64,000 nucleotides of DNA from NCBI RefSeq assembly GCF_000325745.1, contig NC_019907.1, positions 516,001-580,000 of the forward strand, read 5' to 3'. This document shows, one piece after another, positions 9,489 through 16,124 of the stretch. Each line of letters starts with the position of its first letter. Position 1 is the first letter of the stretch. Source of the DNA: Liberibacter crescens BT-1. Its GTDB lineage: Bacteria; Pseudomonadota; Alphaproteobacteria; Rhizobiales; Rhizobiaceae. The notes under the pieces were generated by a model that saw only the letters and a list, made by a program, of their open reading frames with translations, did no database searches and was not told the DNA's origin. Both the position numbers and the translations under genes were made by a program.

Positions 9489-10117
9489 GCTGCATCTTTT
9501 TGATATCTGGTATTGAGGCTTGTAATGACATCGTCTATTTCCTGCAGGAAGGCCTTGATTTCCTTTTCCAGCATGGCAATGATTTCGTCATCCCGTTCAA
9601 TACGTTTGATGAAGATTTGCAGGTGAGGAGGCATACGCGGATCATAGGAGACAAAGTCACACCATTGCCTTTGACAACAGGCCATTTGCCACATCATCTG
9701 ATAAATATATCTCTGTTTTAATCCTTCGCCCTGCAGTGTCTCAATATGGGTAGCGGTATTGGGACATTTGATCTCAACCATGCCATCATTGCCTGTCAGC
9801 CCATCAGGAGAAGCACCACTGTCAGGAATATCGGGATGAACAACAAAGCCTGTTTCCTGAACATCCTCGTTGACGATGAACTGATAGTTTTCCCGTGCTT
9901 CCTGTTCATGATCAATGCCCCATTGCATTTCCTTGTTGATGAAACTTTCCGCTGTTATTCCTGTTAAACGTTCAGAAACAAGTTCGGCTTTATAGTTGGC
10001 TCTTGAAGCTCCCCAACCTGATTTTATTTTGGCAATGACATCGGCAATTCTGGATGCGGTGACCTTTCCACAACGCAAGGCATACCATTCCTCTGACCTC
10101 TGGATGATCTCAGACAT
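9485..10117 (-). CDS. YqaJ-family (lambda exonuclease-like) viral recombinase
   Basis: 5'-3' double-strand exonuclease that makes single-stranded ends for an annealing partner. The start has the family hallmark QRSEEWYALRCGKVTAS, followed by GIDHEQEARENYQF and the PD-(D/E)XK core SGASPDGL...MVEIKCPN, with D, E and K in the expected places near residues 104-120. At 210 residues the size is normal. It overlaps the ERF gene upstream by eight bases and NinB downstream by four, so exonuclease and annealase are translationally coupled, like Exo/Beta of lambda. Confidence 0.92.
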   Translation of the reverse strand: MSEIIQRSEEWYALRCGKVTASRIADVIAKIKSGWGASRANYKAELVSERLTGITAESFINKEMQWGIDHEQEARENYQFIVNEDVQETGFVVHPDIPDSGASPDGLTGNDGMVEIKCPNTATHIETLQGEGLKQRYIYQMMWQMACCQRQWCDFVSYDPRMPPHLQIFIKRIERDDEIIAMLEKEIKAFLQEIDDVITSLNTRYQKDAA

Positions 10118-10937
10118 GGGCTGCTTCCTTCTGCTGTTGTTCCATTTGCAAACGAAGGCTTTGGTTCAGTTTGGCAATAACGCTGTTAAAGAAGCGGGAA
10201 GGAATATTTTCGATATTATCTACCTTGCATATGCTGCAAATTCTTTCCTCGCTCACACTGGCTTCGGCCATGAGTTTTTTGATTTGCAGCAACTGCTGTG
10301 GATTTACAGGAGCGTTGTCATTGGCAATGGCTGAAGCCTGACCATTGTTATATCTTGCATAGGTTCCATCATCATCAGCAGAAGCCGCCAATCCCAATGC
10401 TGCCCTGAGGGTGTAGCGTGAAAGATAGGTAACTGTAGAGCCGATAGAATGATTGTAATTTTTTCTGTTGCCCATGGCTTCATCAGGAGGAGCAGAAAGG
10501 CTGTTTCTTTCACGATGCCCATCCTTGTGAGAAATGATACAGGTAACCGTGACCAGTTCCTTTGTTGACTCGGTATGAAACCTGTAGCAAAGTCCATGTC
10601 TTGCAAGAATTGGATCAATGGTTGCCGCTATGCTTGCAATGTCTTCATATTTATAGTTATGGCCCTGATTATTTTTGAAGATGACAGGGATTTCAGCACG
10701 TGCATCAGAAATTGCTTCATAAAATGCCTTGCATGCCTTGTTGTCTTCCCATCGTTTGTTTAATTCCATCAGCCGTTCAATAATCTCGACATTGACCCTG
10801 TCCCTTATAGCCATCTGGAGCAATTCCACAGGCGTCAATTCTCTTGTTATTTCGTGTTCTTCTGTTGTCCTGATTGCAGAAGTTCCTGCTGGCATAATTT
10901 CCATTGTTTCAGTATTATGTTCGACGATATTGTTCAT
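10110..10937 (-). CDS. erf: ERF-family single-strand annealing protein
   Basis: Essential recombination function protein that anneals complementary single strands made by the adjacent exonuclease. The central region shows the ERF signature: KNNQGHNYKYEDIASI, IDPILARHGL, and the strong GSTVTYLSRYTLRAALGLA motif followed by acidic ADDDGT. The C-terminal third (from about residue 200) is a separate low-conservation tail that may contact SSB. The start has AGGAG before ATG. Annealases of this type occur in P22 and many temperate phages. Confidence 0.92.
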   Translation of the reverse strand: MNNIVEHNTETMEIMPAGTSAIRTTEEHEITRELTPVELLQMAIRDRVNVEIIERLMELNKRWEDNKACKAFYEAISDARAEIPVIFKNNQGHNYKYEDIASIAATIDPILARHGLCYRFHTESTKELVTVTCIISHKDGHRERNSLSAPPDEAMGNRKNYNHSIGSTVTYLSRYTLRAALGLAASADDDGTYARYNNGQASAIANDNAPVNPQQLLQIKKLMAEASVSEERICSICKVDNIENIPSRFFNSVIAKLNQSLRLQMEQQQKEAAHV

Positions 10938-10948
10938 TCCTGTTCTCC

Positions 10949-11131
10949 TTATGGTATTATTGTTGATATCGCGCGTAGGTCATCAGGCGGCACGAAAGCA
11001 TTAACGACGTGCCCCGTTTCTTCATCGATGACAGTAAGACAATATTCCTTTCCGTTATCTCCTACAGGCTCAATGCTGATGAAAGTCCTGCCATTGTTGA
11101 TCCGTAAACAATTTTTGCTGAGCTCAAGCAT
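10949..11131 (-). CDS. Small phage protein (60 aa), unknown
   Basis: A 60-residue protein placed 11 bp upstream of the ERF gene in the pL operon. It is mainly beta in appearance (FISIEPVGDNGKEYCLTVIDEETGHVV) with no metal site or helix-turn-helix. The length, spacing and common direction support a real gene. I do not recognise the family. Possible roles are a recombination accessory or host-modifying protein. Confidence 0.6.
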   Translation of the reverse strand: MLELSKNCLRINNGRTFISIEPVGDNGKEYCLTVIDEETGHVVNAFVPPDDLRAISTIIP

Positions 11132-11276
11132 CGGCGTTTTCCCTTGTTTCTGGCGGGGAGGCCAGAGAAAGGAACAAAAAGCCTCCCCCGTTACCGCTCC
11201 TGGCGGTTTCCTTTAATCTTCTGTTTCTGTGCTTGTTCAGGTAAGGTTTCTTCCCAGGACCTCTGGCCTATCTGGG

Positions 11277-11615
11277 CTAAAGATAATCTCTTTGGTCAAA
11301 ATGCTCTTCCCTTGGGTCATATCGATCATCCTCATTTTCTTCTGCTGCCTCTTCCTTCCATGCAGCATGGAAAGCATCGCTTACTTCGCTCTGGGCATAA
11401 CCAAGATCATCTTCCATCCTGCCTAAATCAGCTTTGGGAGCGTGGATTTTGGCGTAGAGTACGAGGAAGGACGAAAAGCTTTCTATAATCCCCTGAAAAG
11501 AAGTGCTATGCTCGTTTGAGTAACAGGAGATGCCTGTACTGATATCCTGATATTCGCTATCGAACCTGCGGAGTTGTGTTATGAATGTATTGACGGGATT
11601 TGTAACCTCTGTCAT
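11277..11615 (-). CDS. Phage protein of the pL operon, unknown (112 aa)
   Basis: First substantial gene downstream of pL. 112 residues, mostly helical, with a very acidic C-terminus (EEAAEENEDDRYDPREEHFDQRDYL). I do not recognise it. In lambda this position holds the antiterminator N and the Gam protein; the acidic tail does not fit an arginine-rich N, but could suit a DNA-mimic or Gam-like nuclease inhibitor. That is speculation from position and charge. The following 145 bp (11132-11276) hold no good ORF but contain a GGAGGC/GCCTCC inverted repeat. Confidence 0.55.
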   Translation of the reverse strand: MTEVTNPVNTFITQLRRFDSEYQDISTGISCYSNEHSTSFQGIIESFSSFLVLYAKIHAPKADLGRMEDDLGYAQSEVSDAFHAAWKEEAAEENEDDRYDPREEHFDQRDYL

Positions 11616-11682
11616 TTCCGTGTCTCTTTCCCTGTTTCGTTTCCCAAGGCAGATCTGGTTGCCCGTCTTCGTGCCTCGGGGT

Positions 11683-11733
11683 GATCACCTGAACAGAGCA
11701 AAAATTAACAGCTAATAACCCGTTCAGGTGATC
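11683..11733. promoter_or_regulatory. 12-bp perfect inverted repeat in the pL leader
   Basis: GATCACCTGAAC at 11683-11694 pairs perfectly with GTTCAGGTGATC at 11722-11733 across a 27-base loop. It lies about 30 bases downstream of the predicted pL start, so it would form a stable hairpin near the 5' end of the leftward early mRNA, before the 112-residue gene. It has no T-run and is not a terminator. It could be an antitermination signal, an RNA stabiliser or a protein-binding site. Confidence 0.6.
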
Positions 11734-11768
11734 CTTTGTTGTCTGGAGTACTAATCTAGACAAGGGTT

Positions 11769-11818
11769 ATTATGCAATTTGCATTATTTAAAGTCAATAA
11801 TAAAAATGCAGTTTGCAT
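11769..11818 (-). promoter_or_regulatory. pL promoter with two repressor operators
   Basis: On the minus strand TTGACT (11797-11792), a 17-bp spacer and CATAAT (11774-11769) form a near-consensus sigma-70 promoter reading into the recombination operon. Two palindromes overlap it: ATGCAATTTGCAT at 11772-11784, covering the -10 box, and ATGCAGTTTGCAT at 11806-11818, just upstream of -35. They match the two palindromes between cI and cro (20664-20676 and 20689-20701), so the same repressor should bind all four. Confidence 0.8.
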
Positions 11819-12000
11819 TATTTTCCTTTACACCCCCGAGAATATTTCGTAGAGTTGTTGCAGGGGCGCATTTCGTGTCGCTGAAAGAACTGAAGGAGAG
11901 AGGGGTAAATATTTTCTAATAAGTAGAGATATGAACTGTTTTACACTTTAAAATTTTATAATCTATCCTTTTGGCAGAGGAAGATCAGGAGGATAGATTT

Positions 12001-12762
12001 ATGGAAGATGACGAGATGCTCAGGATTGAGTTTAAGCATGAAAAGCCTGTTGAGCTTATTGATCTTACAATAAGTCTTACTGCATTGGCAGAAGGCTTTA
12101 GAGAGTATGAAGTTTCTCCACACAATGATGCTCGCTTGTATATAAAAACGATAAGCGAAGGAAGTATTGTTATAGACTTGATAAAGGATTTTGTTGATCA
12201 ATTACCTGTATATACTCCTACAATTGTAGGATTTACCAAATTACTTAAAAAGATAATTGATTATTTTCTGTTTTCAAAGTCTGAAGAAGGCTTTGTTCCG
12301 AATATCAAGCAAGCAAAAATGATCTCGAAGCTTGTTGGTCCTGTAGCAAAGGATTTGAATTCTGAACTAAGGATTACGAATATATTGAGTACTGTTAATA
12401 TCAATGCTCCTGTAAATATTTATATCAATTCAAATAATGCCAATGCCTTGCAAAATATGGCTCGTGAACATCTTAGGAAAGAACCTGAAGTTGACGGTAT
12501 TTTTACAGACCAGCTTATGACAATAGAGCAAGTTAAGAATAATGCCGCCTCCAAGACTGGTGATAGAGGGATTGTTGAGAAAATATCTCATAAGCCAGTC
12601 AAGCTTCAGTTTATCAGCGAGGAAGTAAAGAGAATAATTCTTGAGATACCTAAGAACCCTCTGAAGTGCACGTTTATTGTTAATCTTGAAGCAAGAGTTA
12701 ATGGCGGGAAGATAGTTATTTATCGTATTTTGGAGGTTCTTGATTTTTTTGAGGAAGAATAG
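12001..12762 (+). CDS. Unknown protein (253 aa) at the edge of the immunity region
   Basis: Soluble 253-residue protein. The start at 12001 follows AGGAGGA at seven bases, one of the best ribosome binding sites in the window. The N-terminal region runs FKHEKPVELIDLTISLTALAEGF then ARLYIKTISEGSIVIDLIKDF, which resembles a widespread bacterial family of unknown function with an RLYIKEIRxGSI-type core. The middle is helical, and the C-terminus returns to beta strands ending in EVLDFFEEE. There is no signal peptide or membrane segment. It is transcribed away from pL and is not under pL or pR, so it is probably expressed in the lysogen. Function unknown. Confidence 0.7.
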   Translation: MEDDEMLRIEFKHEKPVELIDLTISLTALAEGFREYEVSPHNDARLYIKTISEGSIVIDLIKDFVDQLPVYTPTIVGFTKLLKKIIDYFLFSKSEEGFVPNIKQAKMISKLVGPVAKDLNSELRITNILSTVNINAPVNIYINSNNANALQNMAREHLRKEPEVDGIFTDQLMTIEQVKNNAASKTGDRGIVEKISHKPVKLQFISEEVKRIILEIPKNPLKCTFIVNLEARVNGGKIVIYRILEVLDFFEEE

Positions 12763-12829
12763 AACAAACCCATGAAGCTACCACAATGGATATCGTCAAC
12801 AATTAATAAACTACACAAGGAGATAACCA

Positions 12830-12925
12830 ATGACAGATGAAACAACAACCTGAGAATGTAAATATGTAAATGAGTGTCTCCTGCAAGAACAGGAAAAGAA
12901 CAGGGAAAAATCAACTTTAGGGTGA
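12830..12925 (+). pseudogene. Small ORF interrupted by an in-frame TGA
   Basis: An AAGGAG ribosome binding site precedes ATG at 12830. The frame reads MTDETTT, meets TGA at 12851, then continues open for 23 codons (ECKYVNECLLQEQEKNREK and on) to a second TGA at 12923. The polar, protein-like second half in the same frame suggests a 31-residue protein broken by a nonsense change. It is too short for more certainty. Confidence 0.3.
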
Positions 12926-12932
12926 GAATTTT

Positions 12933-13214
12933 ATGACAGTAACGATTTCATTAAAACCTTTGAAAGATGCAGTAGAACAGCTTAGGGGAGATTTTGAGAA
13001 GGCACAGACATTAGAAGATCTGTTTATTGTGGACGAGAAAGCCAGGGCTTTTTTAAGGTTTACATATGATGTATCGGATATTGTCAACAAGGTCGAGACT
13101 GATACGAGCTCTCTTTTAACTTCTGTTGCAGCTGGAATAAGACAGGAGGCTGATGCTATTTTGGCGCAGAAAAAACCGTCTTCTGTAGAGCCGTTGGTTT
13201 TACTGGAAGAGTAG
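12933..13214 (+). CDS. Unknown small helical protein (93 aa)
   Basis: 93 residues, predicted almost all alpha-helical (LKPLKDAVEQLRGDFEKA, LEDLFIVDEKARAFLRF, DIVNKVETDTSSLLTSV). It has no membrane segment and no helix-turn-helix that I can see. A GGGTGAG element lies about eight bases before the ATG. It follows the 253-residue gene on the same strand and is followed by two more small genes. Not recognised. Confidence 0.55.
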   Translation: MTVTISLKPLKDAVEQLRGDFEKAQTLEDLFIVDEKARAFLRFTYDVSDIVNKVETDTSSLLTSVAAGIRQEADAILAQKKPSSVEPLVLLEE

Positions 13215-13225
13215 GGGAAGAGAGA

Positions 13226-13291
13226 ATGACTCATTATCGTAGCGAACTCGCTGATGTAATTATGAAAGACAGGGTAGTAATAATTGAGTGA
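13226..13291 (+). CDS. Possible 21-residue peptide
   Basis: ATG at 13226 follows GGGGAAGAGAG and reads MTHYRSELADVIMKDRVVIIE before TGA. It fits neatly between two same-strand genes, and a ribosome binding site is present, but the size makes chance likely. Listed only because it would otherwise be missed. Confidence 0.25.
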   Translation: MTHYRSELADVIMKDRVVIIE

Positions 13292-13303
13292 GGATTAAAG
13301 AGG

Positions 13304-13633
13304 ATGGCGGAAAGTAAAACGGCGGCTAAAGAATATATCCATGAATCTTTAAAGCATCTGGAAAAGAAACTGGTACTTGTGGAATGGGAAGATAGCTGCC
13401 AACCCATATCAGATTGGGTTCTTTTTTCCGAAAAAATGGGTATAGACGTGGCAGAAGTAAAGTCTGTAGGCTGGTTGTTGAAATATACAGAAAGAACAGT
13501 TGTTCTTGTTCCCAATGTGGGCAACAGCAAAAAAGACAACGCTCAAGGGTCTGGGGTCATCCATATACCAATGAGCGCTGTCATCAAAGTATCAGCAATA
13601 GCCGATAAAGAGGCTAGTTACTGTGACCTTTAG
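13304..13633 (+). CDS. Unknown small protein (109 aa)
   Basis: 109 residues. The first 25 are helical (KEYIHESLKHLEKKLVLVEWEDS); the remainder looks like a small beta barrel (VKSVGWLLKYTERTVVLVPN, SGVIHIPMSAVIKVSAI). The VGWLL-x(n)-VVLVP-x(n)-IPxSxVIKV pattern suggests an SH3- or Sm-like fold often seen in small phage or toxin-linked proteins, but I cannot name a family. The ATG has GTGAGG ten bases upstream. It converges on, and overlaps by 20 bp, the 56-residue gene on the opposite strand. Confidence 0.55.
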   Translation: MAESKTAAKEYIHESLKHLEKKLVLVEWEDSCQPISDWVLFSEKMGIDVAEVKSVGWLLKYTERTVVLVPNVGNSKKDNAQGSGVIHIPMSAVIKVSAIADKEASYCDL

Positions 13634-13784
13634 GCTTGTTGGGGCCTTTAGTCGTATCTTGGCTCAAAGCACTTCCAGCTAGTTGTTTACTTTGTTTTTG
13701 TGTAGGTTTAATGCTACCACTTAGTACTTTAGCGGCGAGAGTTGAAATCTTATCGCTAGTTTTTTTGTTTTCTTTTTTACTCAT
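13614..13784 (-). CDS. Small basic protein of a widespread unknown family (56 aa)
   Basis: 56 residues, very Lys/Ser rich: it starts MSKKENKKTSDKIST and has LAAKVLSG, then KQLAGSALSQDTTKGPNK. The pattern SxxAAKVLxxxxxxxxQKxLAGSALSQ matches many short proteins I recall from proteobacteria, always of unknown function. AGGAA lies six bases before the ATG. It lies antiparallel to the preceding gene, with an overlapping 3' end. An inverted repeat (13832-13885) lies just upstream and may be its control region. Confidence 0.65.
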   Translation of the reverse strand: MSKKENKKTSDKISTLAAKVLSGSIKPTQKQSKQLAGSALSQDTTKGPNKPKGHSN

Positions 13785-13831
13785 AATATTTTCCTTTATA
13801 ATTTAAGGATTATGAGAAAACTTTTTCTTGA

Positions 13832-13885
13832 TAAGGATGTAACTTTGAGATACACTATGAATGTAATTTTCGTGTTACATCCTTA
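13832..13885. repeat. 12-bp perfect inverted repeat with long loop
   Basis: TAAGGATGTAAC (13832-13843) and GTTACATCCTTA (13874-13885) are perfect reverse complements 30 bp apart. They sit about 50 bp upstream of the 56-residue minus-strand gene. With no T-run, they more likely bind a dimeric or paired regulator than terminate transcription. A second, 7-bp pair (TTATGCC...GGCATAA) overlaps the right half. Confidence 0.5.
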
Positions 13886-13929
13886 TTTTATGCCTTAGTT
13901 TTCTCTATGACGGCATAAACTTTTTTTAA

Positions 13930-13957
13930 AAAAAGGTCTGTTACTAGCAGGCCTTTT
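13930..13957 (+). terminator. Intrinsic terminator
   Basis: AAAAGGTCTG-TTACTAG-CAGGCCTTTTT forms a stem with one mismatch followed by T5 on the plus strand; the minus strand also gives a T-rich tail, so it may act both ways. It separates the small rightward genes (12.0-13.6 kb) from the decayed ribbon-helix-helix gene. Confidence 0.55.
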
Positions 13958-14017
13958 TAGTTTACAGTTTTTAGTATACTCTGCTTCATATCCTTTCCAT
14001 ATAATGCCTCCTTCATG

Positions 14018-14239
14018 TTAAACATGAACGCTAAGCCTTTTGCCCAATTCGTCAAGCTTGGCGATAACGATCTTTTCGCCATCGCTCAATTAAGCCTTTT
14101 GTTTATTCTCCAGACCAGCTTCAATAAGCATACGAAGTACATGTGCTCTCGATAATCCACCATTGAATTCTTTATGAAAATTATCAACACGGTGTAAAAG
14201 GTCTTCGTCTATTCTTATTTCTATTCTTGTGTTTCTCAT
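14018..14239 (-). pseudogene. Ribbon-helix-helix protein with broken YfbU-like C-terminus
   Basis: The first 49 codons give an intact Arc/CopG-type ribbon-helix-helix domain: RIEIRIDEDLLHRVDNF, then GLSRAHVLRMLIEAGLE. A TAA at 14090-14092 ends it. The same frame continues directly with 23 more codons starting LSDGEKIVIAKLDEL before another stop. LSDGEKLI...LxDL is how I recall the YfbU segment that follows such a ribbon-helix-helix domain in longer proteins. The gene therefore looks truncated twice. The 49-residue N-terminal peptide could still fold and bind DNA. AAGGA lies 11 bases upstream of the ATG. Confidence 0.55.
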
Positions 14240-14423
14240 GGGGGAGAGTATCCTTATTATTTTTCAACTTTAAAGCATATCATTGCTTCAAATACCGGTC
14301 AACACAAACCGATAAAATAGTTCAAAACAGTTCATACAGACAAAAAATTATCTTCCTGTGGGGGGGGATAACCGGAACCAATAGGAATATCACAAAAAGT
14401 GTTTCTAGGCTAAATTTGGAAGT

Positions 14424-14720
14424 TTACAGCCAATGGAAGCCTTTTGCCATGAGTCCAGAAAGGCCAAGACCCAACGCGATAAGTGCGCCAAACAGAATAC
14501 GAAAATCTCTATCCGCTGCTTTTCGTAATTCAGACACCTCAGTATGTATTTTGTCGTTCAGGCGAACTTCCACATTCGCGATATCTTCTTTAAGATCAGC
14601 CCGCACATTTGCCAGATCTTCCTTTGTTGCGAGATAGTCAAAGCCTGTTTCCAGTCTTGTTACTCTCGTTTCGAGGGTATTTTTCGGTTGAGATTCTTTC
14701 TTTTCGGCTTGTGCGTTCAT
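14424..14720 (-). CDS. Small coiled-coil protein with C-terminal membrane anchor (copy 1)
   Basis: 98 residues. After a polar N-terminus (MNAQAEKKESQPKN) comes TRVTRLETGFDYLATKEDL, a heptad-rich coiled coil to about residue 70, and one C-terminal membrane helix (ILFGALIALGLGLSGLMA) ending in KGFHWL. It is a close relative of the gene at 28655-28948: the LETGFxYLATK and KGFHW motifs are shared. The layout resembles XhlA/DUF1640-type proteins. The ATG sits exactly six bases after a -10 box (see the promoter entry), so the mRNA is predicted to be leaderless. Function unknown; a membrane-linked sensor, holin accessory or superinfection-exclusion role is possible. Confidence 0.7.
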   Translation of the reverse strand: MNAQAEKKESQPKNTLETRVTRLETGFDYLATKEDLANVRADLKEDIANVEVRLNDKIHTEVSELRKAADRDFRILFGALIALGLGLSGLMAKGFHWL

Positions 14721-14726
14721 AGGGAG

Positions 14727-14755
14727 AGTGTGGAGGAGTTAGGGAGAAGAGTCAA
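14727..14755 (-). promoter_or_regulatory. Leaderless-type promoter of copy 1
   Basis: TTGACT at 14755-14750, a 17-bp pyrimidine-rich spacer, CACACT at 14732-14727, then six bases to the ATG at 14720. Transcription would start at about the ATG itself. The -35, spacer length and 6-bp gap are identical to those of three other family members. Confidence 0.65.
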
Positions 14756-14824
14756 GAGGAAGACCCCTAAAGCTGTCATCTGACGATGACAGCTTTGTGG
14801 TTCGTTAATAAGGAGAACGAAACT

Positions 14825-15550
14825 TTAGAATTTGTAACCGATTCCAGCAAGGACTGTGTGTTGCTGAGCCTTAATATTGTCTTCCTTCCTGAATGGGGTA
14901 AAACGGTATTCTGCGCGGGCAAAAATGTTATCAGTAATGGCATAGTCAACGCCAACGCCTACTGTCGGCCCTTTGAATGTTTTCTTAGTGGTCACTGAAT
15001 CACCATTACTAACGTCCTGCGTGGACTTAGCCTTGCTAAAAGACCACCCAGCCGTAGCATATACGAGGGCCCTATCAAGTGAATATCCTAAGCGGGCTCT
15101 TATAGAACCATAAAGTTCTGTATTTACCTTGGCGTTGACGTTTATTGTAGCACTACCATCATCAGGAATTAAATTGTAGCTAATTTTTTTCTTTTTAAAA
15201 GCATAACCAAGGTCACCTTCCACACCATAAATAATATTTTCTTGTTGGAAATTAAAACCTGCAAAACCACCAATAGCCGGGCTGGTGATATTTACTTTAC
15301 TTGGCTCATTAGACGTATATGTTATAGTTCCAAATTCGGCAGTTGTGACTGGGTCTGTATCTTTGTATCTTGTTGCACTAACGCCACCTAGAATACCACC
15401 ATAAGCACCTTCCCACGAGAAATTACCAGAATTCGAACCCGTGGGCTGTGACGCAGCATGAGGAATATTATCTACATTATTCACGGCGTCAGCGGCATAA
15501 GCAAAATTTGCGGTGCTTGCCAACAATGAAAGCATTAAAAATCTTTTCAT
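14825..15550 (-). CDS. Outer-membrane beta-barrel protein (Omp25/31, Hbp-like)
   Basis: 241 residues with a classic signal peptide (MKRFLMLSLLASTANFAYA, cut before AD). The mature part is a beta barrel: repeated alternating strands (WEGAYGGILGG, GGFAGFNFQ, YGVEGDLGYAF, YGSIRARLGYSL, LVYATAGWSF, GPTVGVGVDYAI, FARAEYRFTPF) and a terminal GIGYKF ending in the phenylalanine needed for barrel assembly. This is the 8-strand OmpA-like family that includes Brucella Omp25/31 and Bartonella Hbp. GGGAGAG precedes the ATG. In a prophage it recalls Lom of lambda, so a role in lysogenic conversion or phage exclusion at the cell surface is plausible. It is read independently of the early operons. Confidence 0.85.
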   Translation of the reverse strand: MKRFLMLSLLASTANFAYAADAVNNVDNIPHAASQPTGSNSGNFSWEGAYGGILGGVSATRYKDTDPVTTAEFGTITYTSNEPSKVNITSPAIGGFAGFNFQQENIIYGVEGDLGYAFKKKKISYNLIPDDGSATINVNAKVNTELYGSIRARLGYSLDRALVYATAGWSFSKAKSTQDVSNGDSVTTKKTFKGPTVGVGVDYAITDNIFARAEYRFTPFRKEDNIKAQQHTVLAGIGYKF

Positions 15551-15681
15551 TTTTCACTCTCCCTTAATTGAATTACTACCAGTATATTATTCAAGTTAAA
15601 AATGTGTATGATATTTTTGCAACTTTTAAAATTTTTTAATTAAAAGCTTAAATATGTTGAATGTATATTGTTCTTCTATAG

Positions 15682-15831
15682 AAATTAACCAAGACGAGAA
15701 CGGGGATACCCACAGTTGAGAAACGGTTAGTTGATAAAATCTACAACGTTTCATATCTTATATTTGGCTTACTGATTGCAAGAATCGTTGGGTTGTCTGG
15801 ATTAATGACCAAAGGTTTTCACAAGATTTAA
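15682..15831 (+). pseudogene. 3' remnant of the anchored coiled-coil family
   Basis: This stretch has no start codon in frame. It translates to KTRTGIPTVEKRLVDKIYNV, then a membrane helix (SYLIFGLLIARIVGLSGLM) and TKGFHKI before TAA at 15829-15831. It lines up with the C-terminal half of the 28655-28948 protein (RTEIAHVEKRLTDKIYNVSYLIFG...KGFHWI). A stop lies directly upstream (15679). It is thus a truncated copy, on the opposite strand to its intact relatives. Confidence 0.75.
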
Positions 15832-16124
15832 TCCTCATAAACCCCCTCACGTTTCCTCCATCGTGCGAGGTTGTTGGGGGAGTACAGTAAGTCATCTCCC
15901 GTCTCCAGTTTATGGCTTTTTGCAACAGGGGACTATGGGTATTGCTGTTTTATAGTTTTTTGGTTTTTGTGTTGTACAAGAGAAAAGAAAAGCTGAAATC
16001 AGTAAGCATCGAATAGATAAAAATAAAAATCTTGACATAAAATGCGTCCCCAAGAATCACCACTTATGATTTAGATCATCATACAGCGTGATTACCCGAG
16101 TCAAATGCTTTCATAGTGCAAAGG
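15832..16124. other. Non-coding stretch in accessory region A
   Basis: No credible ORF. At 15853-15880 a sequence close to TTTCCTCCATCGTGC-GAGGTTGT recurs at 20230-20255, where it encodes the C-terminal tail of the repressor. This may be a relic of an earlier repressor gene or a shared recombination site. Confidence 0.35.

Noticed and set aside
11557-11763. 68-aa ORF starting at a TTG near the pL start site
   Set aside because: It overlaps the 112-aa gene by 59 bp, is poor in hydrophobic residues, spans the pL hairpin, and would need a leaderless TTG start.
13957-14082. 41-aa minus-strand ORF (MAKRSLSPS)
   Set aside because: No ribosome binding site, overlaps the decayed RHH-YfbU frame, and that frame has a better explanation.
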